The notes below the pieces were generated by a model, which saw only the letters and a list, made by a program, of their open reading frames with translations, made no database searches and was not told the origin of the DNA. From Flavobacterium undicola (GTDB taxonomy: Bacteria > Bacteroidota > Bacteroidia > Flavobacteriales > Flavobacteriaceae), in the NCBI RefSeq assembly GCF_009909155.2, contig NZ_JAAAPM020000030.1, positions 1 through 49,678 on the forward strand: a stretch of 49,678 bases of DNA, in the 5' to 3' direction. Numbering within the stretch: position 1 is the stretch's first letter; each line of letters starts with the position of its first letter. This document shows positions 27,724 through 36,690 of the stretch, piece after piece. A program made the position numbers and the translations under genes.

Positions 27724-28863
27724 ATGAACTTATTTGACGTTTACCCATTATATCCTATTACCCCTGTAAAAGCAGTAGATTGCACGATTACAGACGATAA
27801 AGGAATCGAATATTTAGATTTATACTCTGGTCACGGAGTAATTTCTATCGGACATACACAACCGGATTATGTTGCTAAAGTAAAAGAGCAATTGGATAAT
27901 TTGAGTTTTTACTCGAATGCAATCCAAAATCCATTGCAGATAGAATTAGCTGAGAAATTAGGAAAAGCTTCAGGCTTAACTGATTTTAGTTTGTTCTTAT
28001 GTAGTTCTGGAGCTGAAGCCAATGAAAATGCTTTAAAAGTAGCTTCTTTTCACACGAACAAATCAAGAGTAATTGCTTTTGACAACTCGTTTCATGGAAG
28101 AACTTCTGCGGCAGTTGCAGTAACCGACAACAAAAAAATTGTTGCGCCATTAAACGCACAACAAGCAGTTACTTTCCTGCCATTGAACCAAATTGATTTG
28201 GTAGAAGCTGAATTGAAAAAAGGAGATGTTTGTGCGGTTATCATCGAACCTATTCAAGGTGTTGGTGGTTTAGACCAGGGAACAACTGAATTCTTTCAAG
28301 CTTTGGAAAAAGCGTGTACAGCCAATGATGTTGTTTTAATTTTAGATGAAGTACAATCAGGTTACGGAAGAAGCGGAAAATTCTTTGCTTTCCAACACCA
28401 CGGAATCAATCCGGATATTGTAACTACTGCTAAAGGAATGGGGAACGGTTTCCCTATTGGAGGGGTTTTGATTTCTCCTAAATTCCAGGCGAGCTACGGA
28501 TTATTAGGAACTACTTTTGGTGGAAGCCATTTGGCTTGTGCTGCCGGTATTGCCGTCTTAGATGTTATCGAAAGTAAAAAATTGATAGAAAACACAAATA
28601 AAGTATCTGAATACTTTTTTGAAGCCATTAAAGTAATTCCTGAAATCATCAAAGTAAAAGGAAGAGGATTGATGTTAGGAGTTGAATTTGACTTTGACGT
28701 GAGTGCTTTAAGAAAGAAAATGATTATTGAAAAATACATTTTTACAGGTGGAGCTAACAATAAAAACTTATTGAGAATCCTTCCACCATTAACGATTACT
28801 ACTGCTGCAATTGACGCATTTATCGTTGCACTACAGGAATCATTAGCCGAATTAAAAGCATAA
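27724..28863 (+). CDS. argD: Acyl-ornithine aminotransferase (class III PLP enzyme)
   Basis: 379 residues. Fourth step of arginine synthesis: transfers an amino group from glutamate to the acyl-glutamate semialdehyde. Family motifs: SGAEANENALK (PLP phosphate), FDNSFHGRT, ILDEVQSGYGRSG, and TAKGMGNGFPIGG with the PLP lysine. In this type of pathway the substrate may be the succinyl form. Followed 29 bp later by proA. Confidence 0.95.
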   Translation: MNLFDVYPLYPITPVKAVDCTITDDKGIEYLDLYSGHGVISIGHTQPDYVAKVKEQLDNLSFYSNAIQNPLQIELAEKLGKASGLTDFSLFLCSSGAEANENALKVASFHTNKSRVIAFDNSFHGRTSAAVAVTDNKKIVAPLNAQQAVTFLPLNQIDLVEAELKKGDVCAVIIEPIQGVGGLDQGTTEFFQALEKACTANDVVLILDEVQSGYGRSGKFFAFQHHGINPDIVTTAKGMGNGFPIGGVLISPKFQASYGLLGTTFGGSHLACAAGIAVLDVIESKKLIENTNKVSEYFFEAIKVIPEIIKVKGRGLMLGVEFDFDVSALRKKMIIEKYIFTGGANNKNLLRILPPLTITTAAIDAFIVALQESLAELKA

Positions 28864-28892
28864 GTTTTTTTAAACTTAAAAAATAAAACAAA

Positions 28893-30089
28893 ATGAGTAC
28901 TATTTTATCCATAGAAAAAAGAAACGCTGTATTGACTACCATGGCAGCTCTTTTAGAACAAGAAAGAGAAGCTTTGAAAGCCATCAATCAACAAGATTTA
29001 GCCAATTATAACGGTGAAGATTTGGCTATGGAAAAACGGCTACTCGTTGATGATGCCAAGGTTGACGGAATGATTCTTTCTGTGAAACAATTGGCAAGTC
29101 AGGAAGATCCTGTAGGTCAGGTTCGTTATGAATTCACCCATGAAAACGGAATGAAAATCAGCAATAAAACGGCTGCTTTTGGAACGATTTTGATTATTTA
29201 CGAATCTCGTCCAGACGTAACAGTGGAAGCTGGCGGAATTGCTTTCAAATCAGGAAATAAAATTTTATTGAAAGGCGGTAAAGAATCGTTGCTTTCGAAC
29301 CAAAAAATTGTGAGTCTTTGGCATCAAGCCTTAGAAAGCAATGGAGTTTCAACGGATTGGGTGGAATATTTGAATTATGACAGAGTGCAAACTCAGGCTT
29401 TCTTAGAAAAACCAACACAAAGAGTCGATTTAATTGTACCACGTGGTGGTGAAAAACTGATTGAATTTACTAAAAAACACGCTAGTTGTCCAGTGATTGT
29501 AAGCGGTCGTGGAAATAACTTTGTGTATGTAAATTCAGATGCCGATTTAGAAAAAGCGATGTCAATTATTATTAACGGAAAGACCTCAAACATATCCGTT
29601 TGCAATGCTTTAGATAAAGTTTTAATTAATACTAATGTACCAAACTGGGAAGGCTTTGCTAACGAATTGGTAGCCAAATTAAAAGCATACAATGTAACTA
29701 TTTTAGGAGATGATGCTTTCGCAAAAGCGACTCAGGTGCCTGCAATAGAAAACGATTTGATTTGGTACGAAGAGTTTTTGGATTACAAAATTGTTATTGG
29801 AACGATCGATTCGAAACAAGAAGCGATTGCCAAAATCAACAAATATTGTGGCGGACATTCGGCTTCAATTATTACCGAAGACAAAGCCATTGCGCAAGAA
29901 TTTATGGAAAACATTGATGCTTCATCCGTTTATCATAATGCTTCTACTCGTTTCACTGATGGAGGGCAATTTGGTTTAGGTGGAGAATTAGCTATTAGCA
30001 CCGATAAATTGCACCAACGTGGACCAATTGGTTTACAGCATTTGGTAACCAATAAATGGTATATTTACGGAGACGGACAAATTAGATAG
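28893..30089 (+). CDS. proA: Glutamate-5-semialdehyde dehydrogenase (gamma-glutamyl phosphate reductase)
   Basis: 398 residues, aldehyde dehydrogenase fold. Reduces glutamyl 5-phosphate to the semialdehyde for proline. Motifs: YESRPDVTVEA, VPRGGEKLI, and the catalytic cysteine in NISVCNALDK. Placed inside the arginine cluster ahead of proB. Reversed order to the common proB-proA. Confidence 0.96.
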   Translation: MSTILSIEKRNAVLTTMAALLEQEREALKAINQQDLANYNGEDLAMEKRLLVDDAKVDGMILSVKQLASQEDPVGQVRYEFTHENGMKISNKTAAFGTILIIYESRPDVTVEAGGIAFKSGNKILLKGGKESLLSNQKIVSLWHQALESNGVSTDWVEYLNYDRVQTQAFLEKPTQRVDLIVPRGGEKLIEFTKKHASCPVIVSGRGNNFVYVNSDADLEKAMSIIINGKTSNISVCNALDKVLINTNVPNWEGFANELVAKLKAYNVTILGDDAFAKATQVPAIENDLIWYEEFLDYKIVIGTIDSKQEAIAKINKYCGGHSASIITEDKAIAQEFMENIDASSVYHNASTRFTDGGQFGLGGELAISTDKLHQRGPIGLQHLVTNKWYIYGDGQIR

Positions 30090-30205
30090 TGATCAGTAAT
30101 TAGTTTTTAGTGTTCAGTCTAAGCGAAGTCGAGAATAAAAATGATTTAAGATTAACGATTTTTGATTGCAGATTTAAAATCTAAACTGTAAAAAATATAA
30201 ATACT

Positions 30206-30292
30206 ACTTTGTGAACTTTGTTTTTATAAAGTAAAAGAATAAAAAAACTTTGTGTCCTTTGTGGTTAAAAAAAGCCCTTTGCGGTTAAAAAA
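30206..30292. repeat. CTTTGTG repeat before proB
   Basis: Words of the form CTTTGTGAACTTTG, CTTTGTGTCCTTTGTGG and CCTTTGCGGTTAAA run up to the proB start. Same family as 26475-26553. The reading frame is open through it, which creates a false upstream GTG start for proB. Confidence 0.7.
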
Positions 30293-30293
30293 A

Positions 30294-31055
30294 ATGGCAA
30301 AAAAAAGAATTTTATTAAAATTAGGAAGCAATACGCTAACCAAGGAAACCAATCATATTTCGAGAGGAAAGATTGAAGACATTGGTATGCAAATAGCAGC
30401 CTTAAATGATGAATACGAATTTATCATTGTGAGTTCGGGTGCTATTGCTGCGGCGAAACAATTCGTAAAGTTAGACAATAACGACAAAGATGTTTTTGTA
30501 AAGCAAGCTTTGGCTTCTATTGGTCAGCCTCATTTGATGCGGATTTACAATGAAAACTTCAAGGATTTAGGACTAAATACTTCCCAGTGTTTGCTTTCTT
30601 ATTCTGATTTCGAAAAAGAACAAACCAGAAAAAACATTGTAAATACGATTAATGTATTAGTCAAAAACAATTACATCCCAATTATCAACGAAAACGATAC
30701 GGTAGCCACGGATGAAATTAAATTTGGCGACAACGATAAATTAGCTGCTTTAGCCGCTGTTTTATTAAAAGTAGATATTTTGATTATTGCCACCAATACC
30801 GACGGTTTTTACACCAAAGAATCGATGGACAAAGGAACACCAGAAACCATACTTTCAGTGAAAGAGTTGAAAGATTTGGAAAAAGAAATTGGAGATTCTA
30901 AATCGTCACACGGAACGGGCGGAATGCAATCAAAAATAGAAGCAGTAGCCATCGCAAAAGAAGCTAATATTGAAACCTGGATTATAAATGGTTTAAAAGA
31001 TAATTTTATCTTGAATGCCTTGAAGAATGAAATTGCATTTACTAAAATAATATAA
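30294..31055 (+). CDS. proB: Glutamate 5-kinase, short form without PUA domain
   Basis: 253 residues from the ATG at 30294 (MAKKRILLKLGSNTLT), chosen because the upstream in-frame extension is repeat DNA. Amino-acid kinase fold: LKLGSNT (phosphate loop), INENDTVATDEIKFGDND, TNTDGFYT, GTGGMQSKIEAV. Phosphorylates glutamate for proline synthesis. The E. coli enzyme is about 367 residues with a C-terminal PUA domain, which is absent here; the short form is also known elsewhere. Confidence 0.95.
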   Translation: MAKKRILLKLGSNTLTKETNHISRGKIEDIGMQIAALNDEYEFIIVSSGAIAAAKQFVKLDNNDKDVFVKQALASIGQPHLMRIYNENFKDLGLNTSQCLLSYSDFEKEQTRKNIVNTINVLVKNNYIPIINENDTVATDEIKFGDNDKLAALAAVLLKVDILIIATNTDGFYTKESMDKGTPETILSVKELKDLEKEIGDSKSSHGTGGMQSKIEAVAIAKEANIETWIINGLKDNFILNALKNEIAFTKII

Positions 31056-31066
31056 AAAGTTGATTT

Positions 31067-31105
31067 GGCTATTTGTTTATTCGATTACCCAATAAACAAA
31101 TAACC
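31067..31105. terminator. Hairpin between proB and argF'
   Basis: GGCTATTTGTTTATT (31067-31081) pairs with 31091-31105 with one mismatch and a nine-base loop. No T run follows, so it is more likely an mRNA-processing or pause structure than a full terminator. Confidence 0.45.
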
Positions 31106-31129
31106 AAATACTCAAATAAACTATAAATC

Positions 31130-32083
31130 ATGAACTTTATATCCATACAAAACATAGATTCACTTGACAAATGGGTGAAACAAGCGTTAAAAATCAAAAA
31201 AAATCCGCTTAAGAATAAAAAACTGGGAAAAAACAAAACCTTAGGGATGTTGTTCTTCAACTCTAGTTTAAGAACCCGTTTGAGTACGCAAAAAGCGGCT
31301 ATGAATCTGGGAATGAACGTGATTGTAATGAATTTTAACAGCGAAGGCTGGACTTTGGAATTCCAGGACGGAGTGGTGATGGATCAAGGTTCATCGGAAC
31401 ACATCAAGGAAGCGGCAGCAGTTGTTTCTCAATATTGTGATATCATTGCTATCAGAGCCTTTGCAGGATTGGTTGACAAAGAAAAAGACAATGCCGAAAC
31501 CGTAATTTCCGGTTTCTTAAAATATGCTTCTGTACCAGTTGTAAACATGGAAAGTGCTACGGGACATCCAATGCAATCTCTTGCCGATGCGATTACAATG
31601 GCAGAACACAAAACCAAACACAGAGCAAAAGTAGTTTTGACCTGGGCACCACATCCTAGAGCTTTACCTCAGGCTGTTCCCAATTCGTTTGTGGAAATGA
31701 TGCAAAAGCAGGAAAACATGGATTTTGTAATTACGCATCCGGAAGGTTACGAATTGAATCCAGAAATCACTAAAGATTCTAAAATAGAATACGATCAGAA
31801 TAAAGCATTTGAAAATGCTGATTTTATCTATGCAAAAAACTGGAGTAATTATAAAGAATACGGAAAAATCACTAATTCTGACCCAAATTGGACTATAACA
31901 GCTGAGAAAATGGCTTTAACTAATAACGCCAAATTCATGCACTGTTTGCCTGTTAGAAGAAATGTAATTGTTACTGACGAAGTGATCGACAGCGAAAATT
32001 CTGTTGTCATCGAACAAGCGAATAATAGAACCTATTCTGCTCAATTAGTATTGCAAAAAATATTGGAAAATGGAAAAAAATAA
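31130..32083 (+). CDS. argF': N-succinyl/N-acetyl-ornithine carbamoyltransferase (ArgF' family)
   Basis: 317 residues. Transcarbamylase motifs: FFNSSLRTR (41-50, carbamoyl phosphate), HPMQSLAD, and HCLPVRRN near the C-terminus. The sequence is of the AOTCase/SOTCase branch, not ornithine carbamoyltransferase: Trp-containing SEGWTLEFQDG and a C-terminal HCLPVRRN. These enzymes act on acyl-ornithine, so deacylation follows at the citrulline stage. Residues 88-91 read SSEH at the loop known to choose between acetyl and succinyl. The last 14 bp overlap argB. Confidence 0.93.
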   Translation: MNFISIQNIDSLDKWVKQALKIKKNPLKNKKLGKNKTLGMLFFNSSLRTRLSTQKAAMNLGMNVIVMNFNSEGWTLEFQDGVVMDQGSSEHIKEAAAVVSQYCDIIAIRAFAGLVDKEKDNAETVISGFLKYASVPVVNMESATGHPMQSLADAITMAEHKTKHRAKVVLTWAPHPRALPQAVPNSFVEMMQKQENMDFVITHPEGYELNPEITKDSKIEYDQNKAFENADFIYAKNWSNYKEYGKITNSDPNWTITAEKMALTNNAKFMHCLPVRRNVIVTDEVIDSENSVVIEQANNRTYSAQLVLQKILENGKK

Positions 32084-32858
32084 GCAATCCTTATCCATCA
32101 TAAAAATTGGTGGAAACATCATTGATAATCCAACTGAATTAGCTCATTTTTTAGCAGATTTTTCCAAGATTGAAGGGAATAAAATTTTGGTCCACGGTGG
32201 CGGAAAATCGGCTACTAAAATGGCACAAAGTATTGGTTTAGTTCCTCAAATGATTGACGGACGACGCATTACTGATAAACCAATGCTGGATGTAGTGGTG
32301 ATGATTTATGCCGGTGAAATCAATAAAAATATCGTAGCTCAATTGCAAGCCAACAATACAAATGCCATGGGATTTTCTGGAGCTGATGGAAATTTAATTC
32401 AGTCAACCAAAAGAAACCATCCAACAATAGATTACGGTTTTGTGGGTGATGTTCAAAAAGTGAATACGCCATTATTACAAACTTTAATCAATAGCGGAAT
32501 TGTTCCTGTTTTCTGTGCGATCACACACAATAAAAACGGACAATTATTGAATACTAATGCGGATACAATTGCCAGTGAATTAGCCATTGCTGCATCGGAA
32601 GTTTTTGAAGTGACTTTGAATTATTGCTTCGAAAAATCGGGAGTTTTAACCGATGTTGAAGATGAAAATTCGGTAATTGAACAAATAAATTCAGCTCTTT
32701 ATGCTCAATTAAAAGAAGAAGGTGCTATTCATTCTGGAATGATTCCTAAATTAGATAACTGTTTCAATAGTTTATCGAAAGGTGTTCAGAAAATAAAAAT
32801 TGGTCACCATAGAATGTTACAAAATAAGGCTGCATTGCACACTACAATAACTTTATGA
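32070..32858 (+). CDS. argB: N-acylglutamate kinase
   Basis: 262 residues. Amino-acid kinase fold: IIKIGGNIID, VHGGGKSATKMA, and the substrate region DGRRITDKPMLDVV. Phosphorylates acyl-glutamate. The start overlaps argF' by 14 bp and its stop overlaps the argE start (ATGA at 32855-32858), indicating translational coupling. Confidence 0.97.
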   Translation: MEKNKQSLSIIKIGGNIIDNPTELAHFLADFSKIEGNKILVHGGGKSATKMAQSIGLVPQMIDGRRITDKPMLDVVVMIYAGEINKNIVAQLQANNTNAMGFSGADGNLIQSTKRNHPTIDYGFVGDVQKVNTPLLQTLINSGIVPVFCAITHNKNGQLLNTNADTIASELAIAASEVFEVTLNYCFEKSGVLTDVEDENSVIEQINSALYAQLKEEGAIHSGMIPKLDNCFNSLSKGVQKIKIGHHRMLQNKAALHTTITL

Positions 32859-33925
32859 AAAACATAACTACTCTTATACAAGAAGCCATAGCGCTATTAA
32901 AATCGCTGATTGAAACCCCTTCCTTTTCGAGCGAAGAAGATCAGACAGCACTTTTAATTGAAAATTGGTTTACACAAAACAATATTCCTTTCGAAAGAGA
33001 AAATAATAATGTTTGGGTTTACAATAAACATTTTGATAAATCCAAACCGACACTTTTACTCAATTCACATCACGATACGGTGAGACCGAATCAAGGGTAT
33101 ACCAACGATCCATTTGAAGCGATTGTAAAAGACGGTAAATTATTTGGTTTGGGAAGTAATGATGCTGGAGGATGTTTGGTTTCATTAATTGCCACATTTA
33201 CTTATTTTTATGCCAATGAAAATTTGCCTTACAATGTTGTAATTGTAGCTTCGGCAGAGGAAGAAAGCAGCGGGAAAAACGGTTTAAACAGCGTTTTAAA
33301 ACATTTACCAGAATTAGAGTGCGCCATTGTTGGCGAACCAACCTTAATGCAATTGGCGGTAGCCGAAAAAGGATTATTAGTATTGGATGTGGTTGTAAAA
33401 GGTACTGCAAGTCACGCTGCACACAACAATCCGGACAATCCTATCTACAATGCAATGCCAGTGATTGAATGGTTCAAAACTTATCAATTCGAAAAAATAT
33501 CAGAAATTTTAGGTCCGGTAAAAATGACTGTAACCCAAGTTACCGCTGGAAAGCAACACAATGTTGTTCCTGCAGAATGTCATTTGGTTGTCGATATTCG
33601 AGTGAATGATCGTTACAACAATACCGAAATTTTAAACACGGTTAGAGCAAATGTAAACGCCGAAGTAAATCCACGCTCGATGCATTTGAATGCTTCTTCT
33701 ATTCCTGTGTCTCACGGATTAGTACAAGCTGGAATTGCATTAGGAAGAACTACTTATGGCTCTCCTACGCTTTCAGATCAATCGGTTTTGAGCTGTAAAT
33801 CTTTAAAACTAGGACCTGGAGAAAGCTTGCGTTCGCATTCAGCTGACGAATTTATATATGTAAACGAAATAGAAGAAGGAATCGAATTGTATATCAAAAT
33901 ACTAAGCGATTTCTTTAAAATTTAG
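32855..33925 (+). CDS. argE: M20 family deacylase (N-acyl-citrulline/ornithine deacetylase)
   Basis: 356 residues, M20 zinc peptidase. Metal ligands in SHHDTV, the SNDAGGCL motif, AEEESSGKNG with the catalytic Glu and ligand, GEPT, and a C-terminal SHSADEF. In a pathway with an acyl-ornithine carbamoyltransferase the substrate would be acyl-citrulline. Starts in the four-base overlap with argB. Confidence 0.94.
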   Translation: MKNITTLIQEAIALLKSLIETPSFSSEEDQTALLIENWFTQNNIPFERENNNVWVYNKHFDKSKPTLLLNSHHDTVRPNQGYTNDPFEAIVKDGKLFGLGSNDAGGCLVSLIATFTYFYANENLPYNVVIVASAEEESSGKNGLNSVLKHLPELECAIVGEPTLMQLAVAEKGLLVLDVVVKGTASHAAHNNPDNPIYNAMPVIEWFKTYQFEKISEILGPVKMTVTQVTAGKQHNVVPAECHLVVDIRVNDRYNNTEILNTVRANVNAEVNPRSMHLNASSIPVSHGLVQAGIALGRTTYGSPTLSDQSVLSCKSLKLGPGESLRSHSADEFIYVNEIEEGIELYIKILSDFFKI

Positions 33926-33982
33926 AATATTTTTTAGAAGCTAATTCCGCTTCTATCGAGGCGAAAAAAATTAATTTGAAAA

Positions 33983-34516
33983 ATGAAATTTGAAATTCCA
34001 TTTGTCGAGAATATTTATAAGAACCAAGTCAATTTGAATTTTGATTTAGTTTGGAAGAAAACAATTAAAAAAAACAAAAAAACATTGCTTACTTCAATAA
34101 TATTATTTCTACTTGGATTTCTAATAATTTATGGAAATGACAATCTTGGATACATTTTAATTGCATTTTCAATATATGGCTTTATAGAATTTTACAAAAT
34201 TCATTCTTCTTATAAAAAAAGTAAACTAAATTATTTTACAATAACTGAAAATGAATCCATAAAACAAATAGAACTAAACGAAAAAAGTATTTGGGAATTC
34301 AATGACGAATATTTTCGATATAAAGATTATAAATATGATGCAAAAATCAATTGGATTGCTTTTAAAGGATATAGAATAATCGAAGATAATTTATTTCTTG
34401 ATTTGAATGTGGGTAACTTTTCATCCTATATTTTATCACAAAAGGAAGTCGGAAATAATCATTTTGACAATATCATTCAATTAGTTGATCAAAAAACAAA
34501 AAGAATTACAGATTAA
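33983..34516 (+). CDS. YcxB-like membrane protein of unknown function
   Basis: 177 residues. Two adjacent membrane helices (TSIILFLLGFLIIYG and GYILIAFSIYGFIEFY), then a soluble beta-rich domain with WEFNDEYFRYKDYKYDAKINW, the arrangement of YcxB-like proteins. It interrupts the arginine block between argE and argH, 57 bp after the first and 80 bp before the second. More AT-rich and Lys/Asn/Ile-heavy than its neighbours, so it is probably a later insertion. Inner membrane; no known arginine role. Confidence 0.72.
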   Translation: MKFEIPFVENIYKNQVNLNFDLVWKKTIKKNKKTLLTSIILFLLGFLIIYGNDNLGYILIAFSIYGFIEFYKIHSSYKKSKLNYFTITENESIKQIELNEKSIWEFNDEYFRYKDYKYDAKINWIAFKGYRIIEDNLFLDLNVGNFSSYILSQKEVGNNHFDNIIQLVDQKTKRITD

Positions 34517-34539
34517 TATTTTTATCTATTTTAAAAATA

Positions 34540-34584
34540 ACTTTGCGAATCTCTGAGTAAACTCAGTGCATCTCTGCGAAACAA
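34540..34584. repeat. CTTTGCG repeat before argH
   Basis: AACTTTGCGAATCTCTGAG...CTCTGCGAAAC ends about a dozen bases before the argH start; a short inverted word (CTGAGTAAACTCAG) lies within. Third member of the family seen before argC and proB. Confidence 0.6.
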
Positions 34585-34596
34585 AATAATACAACT

Positions 34597-35877
34597 ATGA
34601 AACTTTGGGAAAAAGGAATACCAACAGATAAACAAATCGACTTTTTTACTGTTGGAAACGATAGAGAATTAGATTTGATTTTGGCCAAACATGATGTTAC
34701 AGGAAATATAGCTCAGGCAAAAATGCTTGCTAAAATCGGCTTGATTACCAATCAGGAATGTGAAGATTTACTAGGTGCATTGGCAGAAATTCAAGCAGAT
34801 ATTACAGCTGGAAATTTTACTATCGAAGATTCATTTGAAGACGTACATTCAAAAGTTGAATATTTACTTACCCAAAAAGTAGGCGATGCCGGAAAAAAAA
34901 TCCACACCGCCCGTTCCCGTAATGACCAGGTTTTAGTAGATATGAACCTGTACTTAAAAGAAGAAGTGCTACAATTAAAACAACAAGTAAAATCACTTTT
35001 TGATTTATTAATGGCTTCTGCAGAAAAATACCAAAACGTACTATTACCAGGCTATACGCATTTACAAATTGCAATGCCAAGTTCATTTGGAATGTGGTTT
35101 TCAGCTTATGCTGAAAGTTTAATAGACGATATGAGTATGCTTAATGCTGCTTTAAAAGTAGTAGATCAAAATCCGTTGGGTTCTGCTGCAGGATACGGTA
35201 GCTCCTTCCCTATTGACAGAACTTTTACCACAAAAGAAATGGGTTTTAGCACTCTAAAATACAATTCGGTTGCAGCACAAATGAGTCGTGGAAAATCAGA
35301 GAAAACAGTTTCTTTTGCAATGGCAAGTGTTGCAGGTACTCTTTCAAAATTTGCTTATGACGTCTGTTTATATATGAGCCAGAATTTTGATTTTATTGGT
35401 TTACCAGCCAATCTAACTACAGGATCAAGCATTATGCCTCATAAAAAAAATCCTGATGTATTTGAATTAATCCGTGGAAAATGCAACAAGATTCAGTCAT
35501 TACCTTATGAATTGACCTTAATTACCAATAACTTACCAAGTGGATATCACAGAGATTTACAACTTTTAAAAGAAGGTGTTTTTCCTGCGATTCAAAATCT
35601 AAAAGCTTGCTTAGATATTGCTATTTTCTCAATTCCGGATATTAAAGTAAAAGAAAATATTTTAGAGGATAAAAAATACGATTATTTATTTACCGTTGAT
35701 ACTTTAAACGAAATGGTTTCGGCTGGAATACCATTTAGAGATGCCTACAAAGAAGTAGCTCTGCAGATTGAAGCCGGAAATTACAAATCACCAAAAGCGA
35801 CTAAACACACTCACGAAGGAAGTATTAATAACCTTTGCCTGGCTGAAATTAAAGAAAAAATGAAGAGTTCTTATTAA
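34597..35877 (+). CDS. argH: Argininosuccinate lyase
   Basis: 426 residues. Cleaves argininosuccinate to arginine and fumarate. Motifs HTARSRNDQV, GYTHLQIAMP and the signature GSSIMPHKKNPDVFEL. Last gene of the arginine block; a strong terminator follows. Confidence 0.97.
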   Translation: MKLWEKGIPTDKQIDFFTVGNDRELDLILAKHDVTGNIAQAKMLAKIGLITNQECEDLLGALAEIQADITAGNFTIEDSFEDVHSKVEYLLTQKVGDAGKKIHTARSRNDQVLVDMNLYLKEEVLQLKQQVKSLFDLLMASAEKYQNVLLPGYTHLQIAMPSSFGMWFSAYAESLIDDMSMLNAALKVVDQNPLGSAAGYGSSFPIDRTFTTKEMGFSTLKYNSVAAQMSRGKSEKTVSFAMASVAGTLSKFAYDVCLYMSQNFDFIGLPANLTTGSSIMPHKKNPDVFELIRGKCNKIQSLPYELTLITNNLPSGYHRDLQLLKEGVFPAIQNLKACLDIAIFSIPDIKVKENILEDKKYDYLFTVDTLNEMVSAGIPFRDAYKEVALQIEAGNYKSPKATKHTHEGSINNLCLAEIKEKMKSSY

Positions 35878-35900
35878 TTCGAAAGCCCAAATCACTATTA

Positions 35901-35936
35901 AAAAAAATCCATAAATACACTTTATGGATTTTTTTT
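35901..35936. terminator. Terminator after argH
   Basis: AAAAAAATCCATAAA (35901-35915) pairs perfectly with 35921-35935 and a T run follows. By symmetry it also serves the minus-strand lipoprotein gene ending at 35939. Confidence 0.88.
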
Positions 35937-35938
35937 AT

Positions 35939-36619
35939 TTAAAATTTTAACTTTCCAGTTTTTAGATATACTGCTGAATTTTTGACTGAATTATTCATGG
36001 CATTTACAAAGGCTTGTTCAAATGCAAAAAAAGCAACGCCACCACTTCCTTTAGATACAAAATCCAATACTTTTTTTCGTGTCTTTATATCATAAATCTG
36101 AAAATGAGAATTTATAATACAACTTTCACTTTGAGTACCTGCAGACATCCTCATACCTCCTCCGCCAGACATTGCCACAGGCATACCAGGACTTCCTTGT
36201 ATACTGTTTGTGATTTCATGGCCAGAAATTCTTATCAGGTAATCGGCTTTTGTATTTGTAAATAATGAATCCACCTTTTTTTGTTGCTCCTGGGTAAATG
36301 TCAAAGGATCATTGGAAACGAATTCAAAAGATTTATCATGTTTTATTTCACCAAAAATATTTTCTTGTTTCAATGTAATTGCACATAAACTATCATACTG
36401 CTTAACAAAATCGTGCTTTTGTTTATACTTTTTACTAAATGTCTTGGTAAATTCATTTATCGATATATCATCATTACCAACAAGTAATGCAGTTTTATTG
36501 GAACCAAAAACAAATTCTGAATCCTTATAATTTGAAATTTCACTAATGCGAACTGCTTCACAAGAACTTAATAATTGAACAGCAACTATTCCGGCTATTA
36601 ACCATTTCCTTACTTTCAT
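35939..36619 (-). CDS. Hypothetical lipoprotein, GNA1162-like
   Basis: 226 residues from the ATG at 36619 (MKVRKWLIAGIVAVQLLSSC, lipobox LSSC); an upstream in-frame start would add 21 residues without signal character. The middle includes VDSLFTNTKADYLIRISGHEI, then a glycine/methionine stretch (MPVAMSGGGGMRMSAG), then FQIYDIKTRKKVLDFVSKG. The pattern of a short-lived sensor-like lipoprotein that computes a string of properties from parsed arguments recalls the DUF799/GNA1162-like group, but this is uncertain. Function unknown. Confidence 0.7.
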   Translation of the reverse strand: MKVRKWLIAGIVAVQLLSSCEAVRISEISNYKDSEFVFGSNKTALLVGNDDISINEFTKTFSKKYKQKHDFVKQYDSLCAITLKQENIFGEIKHDKSFEFVSNDPLTFTQEQQKKVDSLFTNTKADYLIRISGHEITNSIQGSPGMPVAMSGGGGMRMSAGTQSESCIINSHFQIYDIKTRKKVLDFVSKGSGGVAFFAFEQAFVNAMNNSVKNSAVYLKTGKLKF

Positions 36620-36656
36620 TTGTTTTAATTTATTAAAAGATTTAGGATTATATATT

Positions 36657-36683
36657 TTTGTCAAAGTTTGAAACTTTGACAAA
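36657..36683 (-). terminator. Hairpin after ytxJ
   Basis: Perfect 13-bp stem TTTGTCAAAGTTT (36657-36669) with 36671-36683 around a single G. No T run follows on the minus strand, so it may be a processing site between the two minus-strand genes. Confidence 0.5.
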
Positions 36684-36690
36684 GATGAAT

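Noticed and set aside
30252..30293. An upstream GTG start for proB
   Set aside because: The extra 14 residues are encoded by the dispersed CTTTGTG repeat; the ATG at 30294 begins the conserved sequence.
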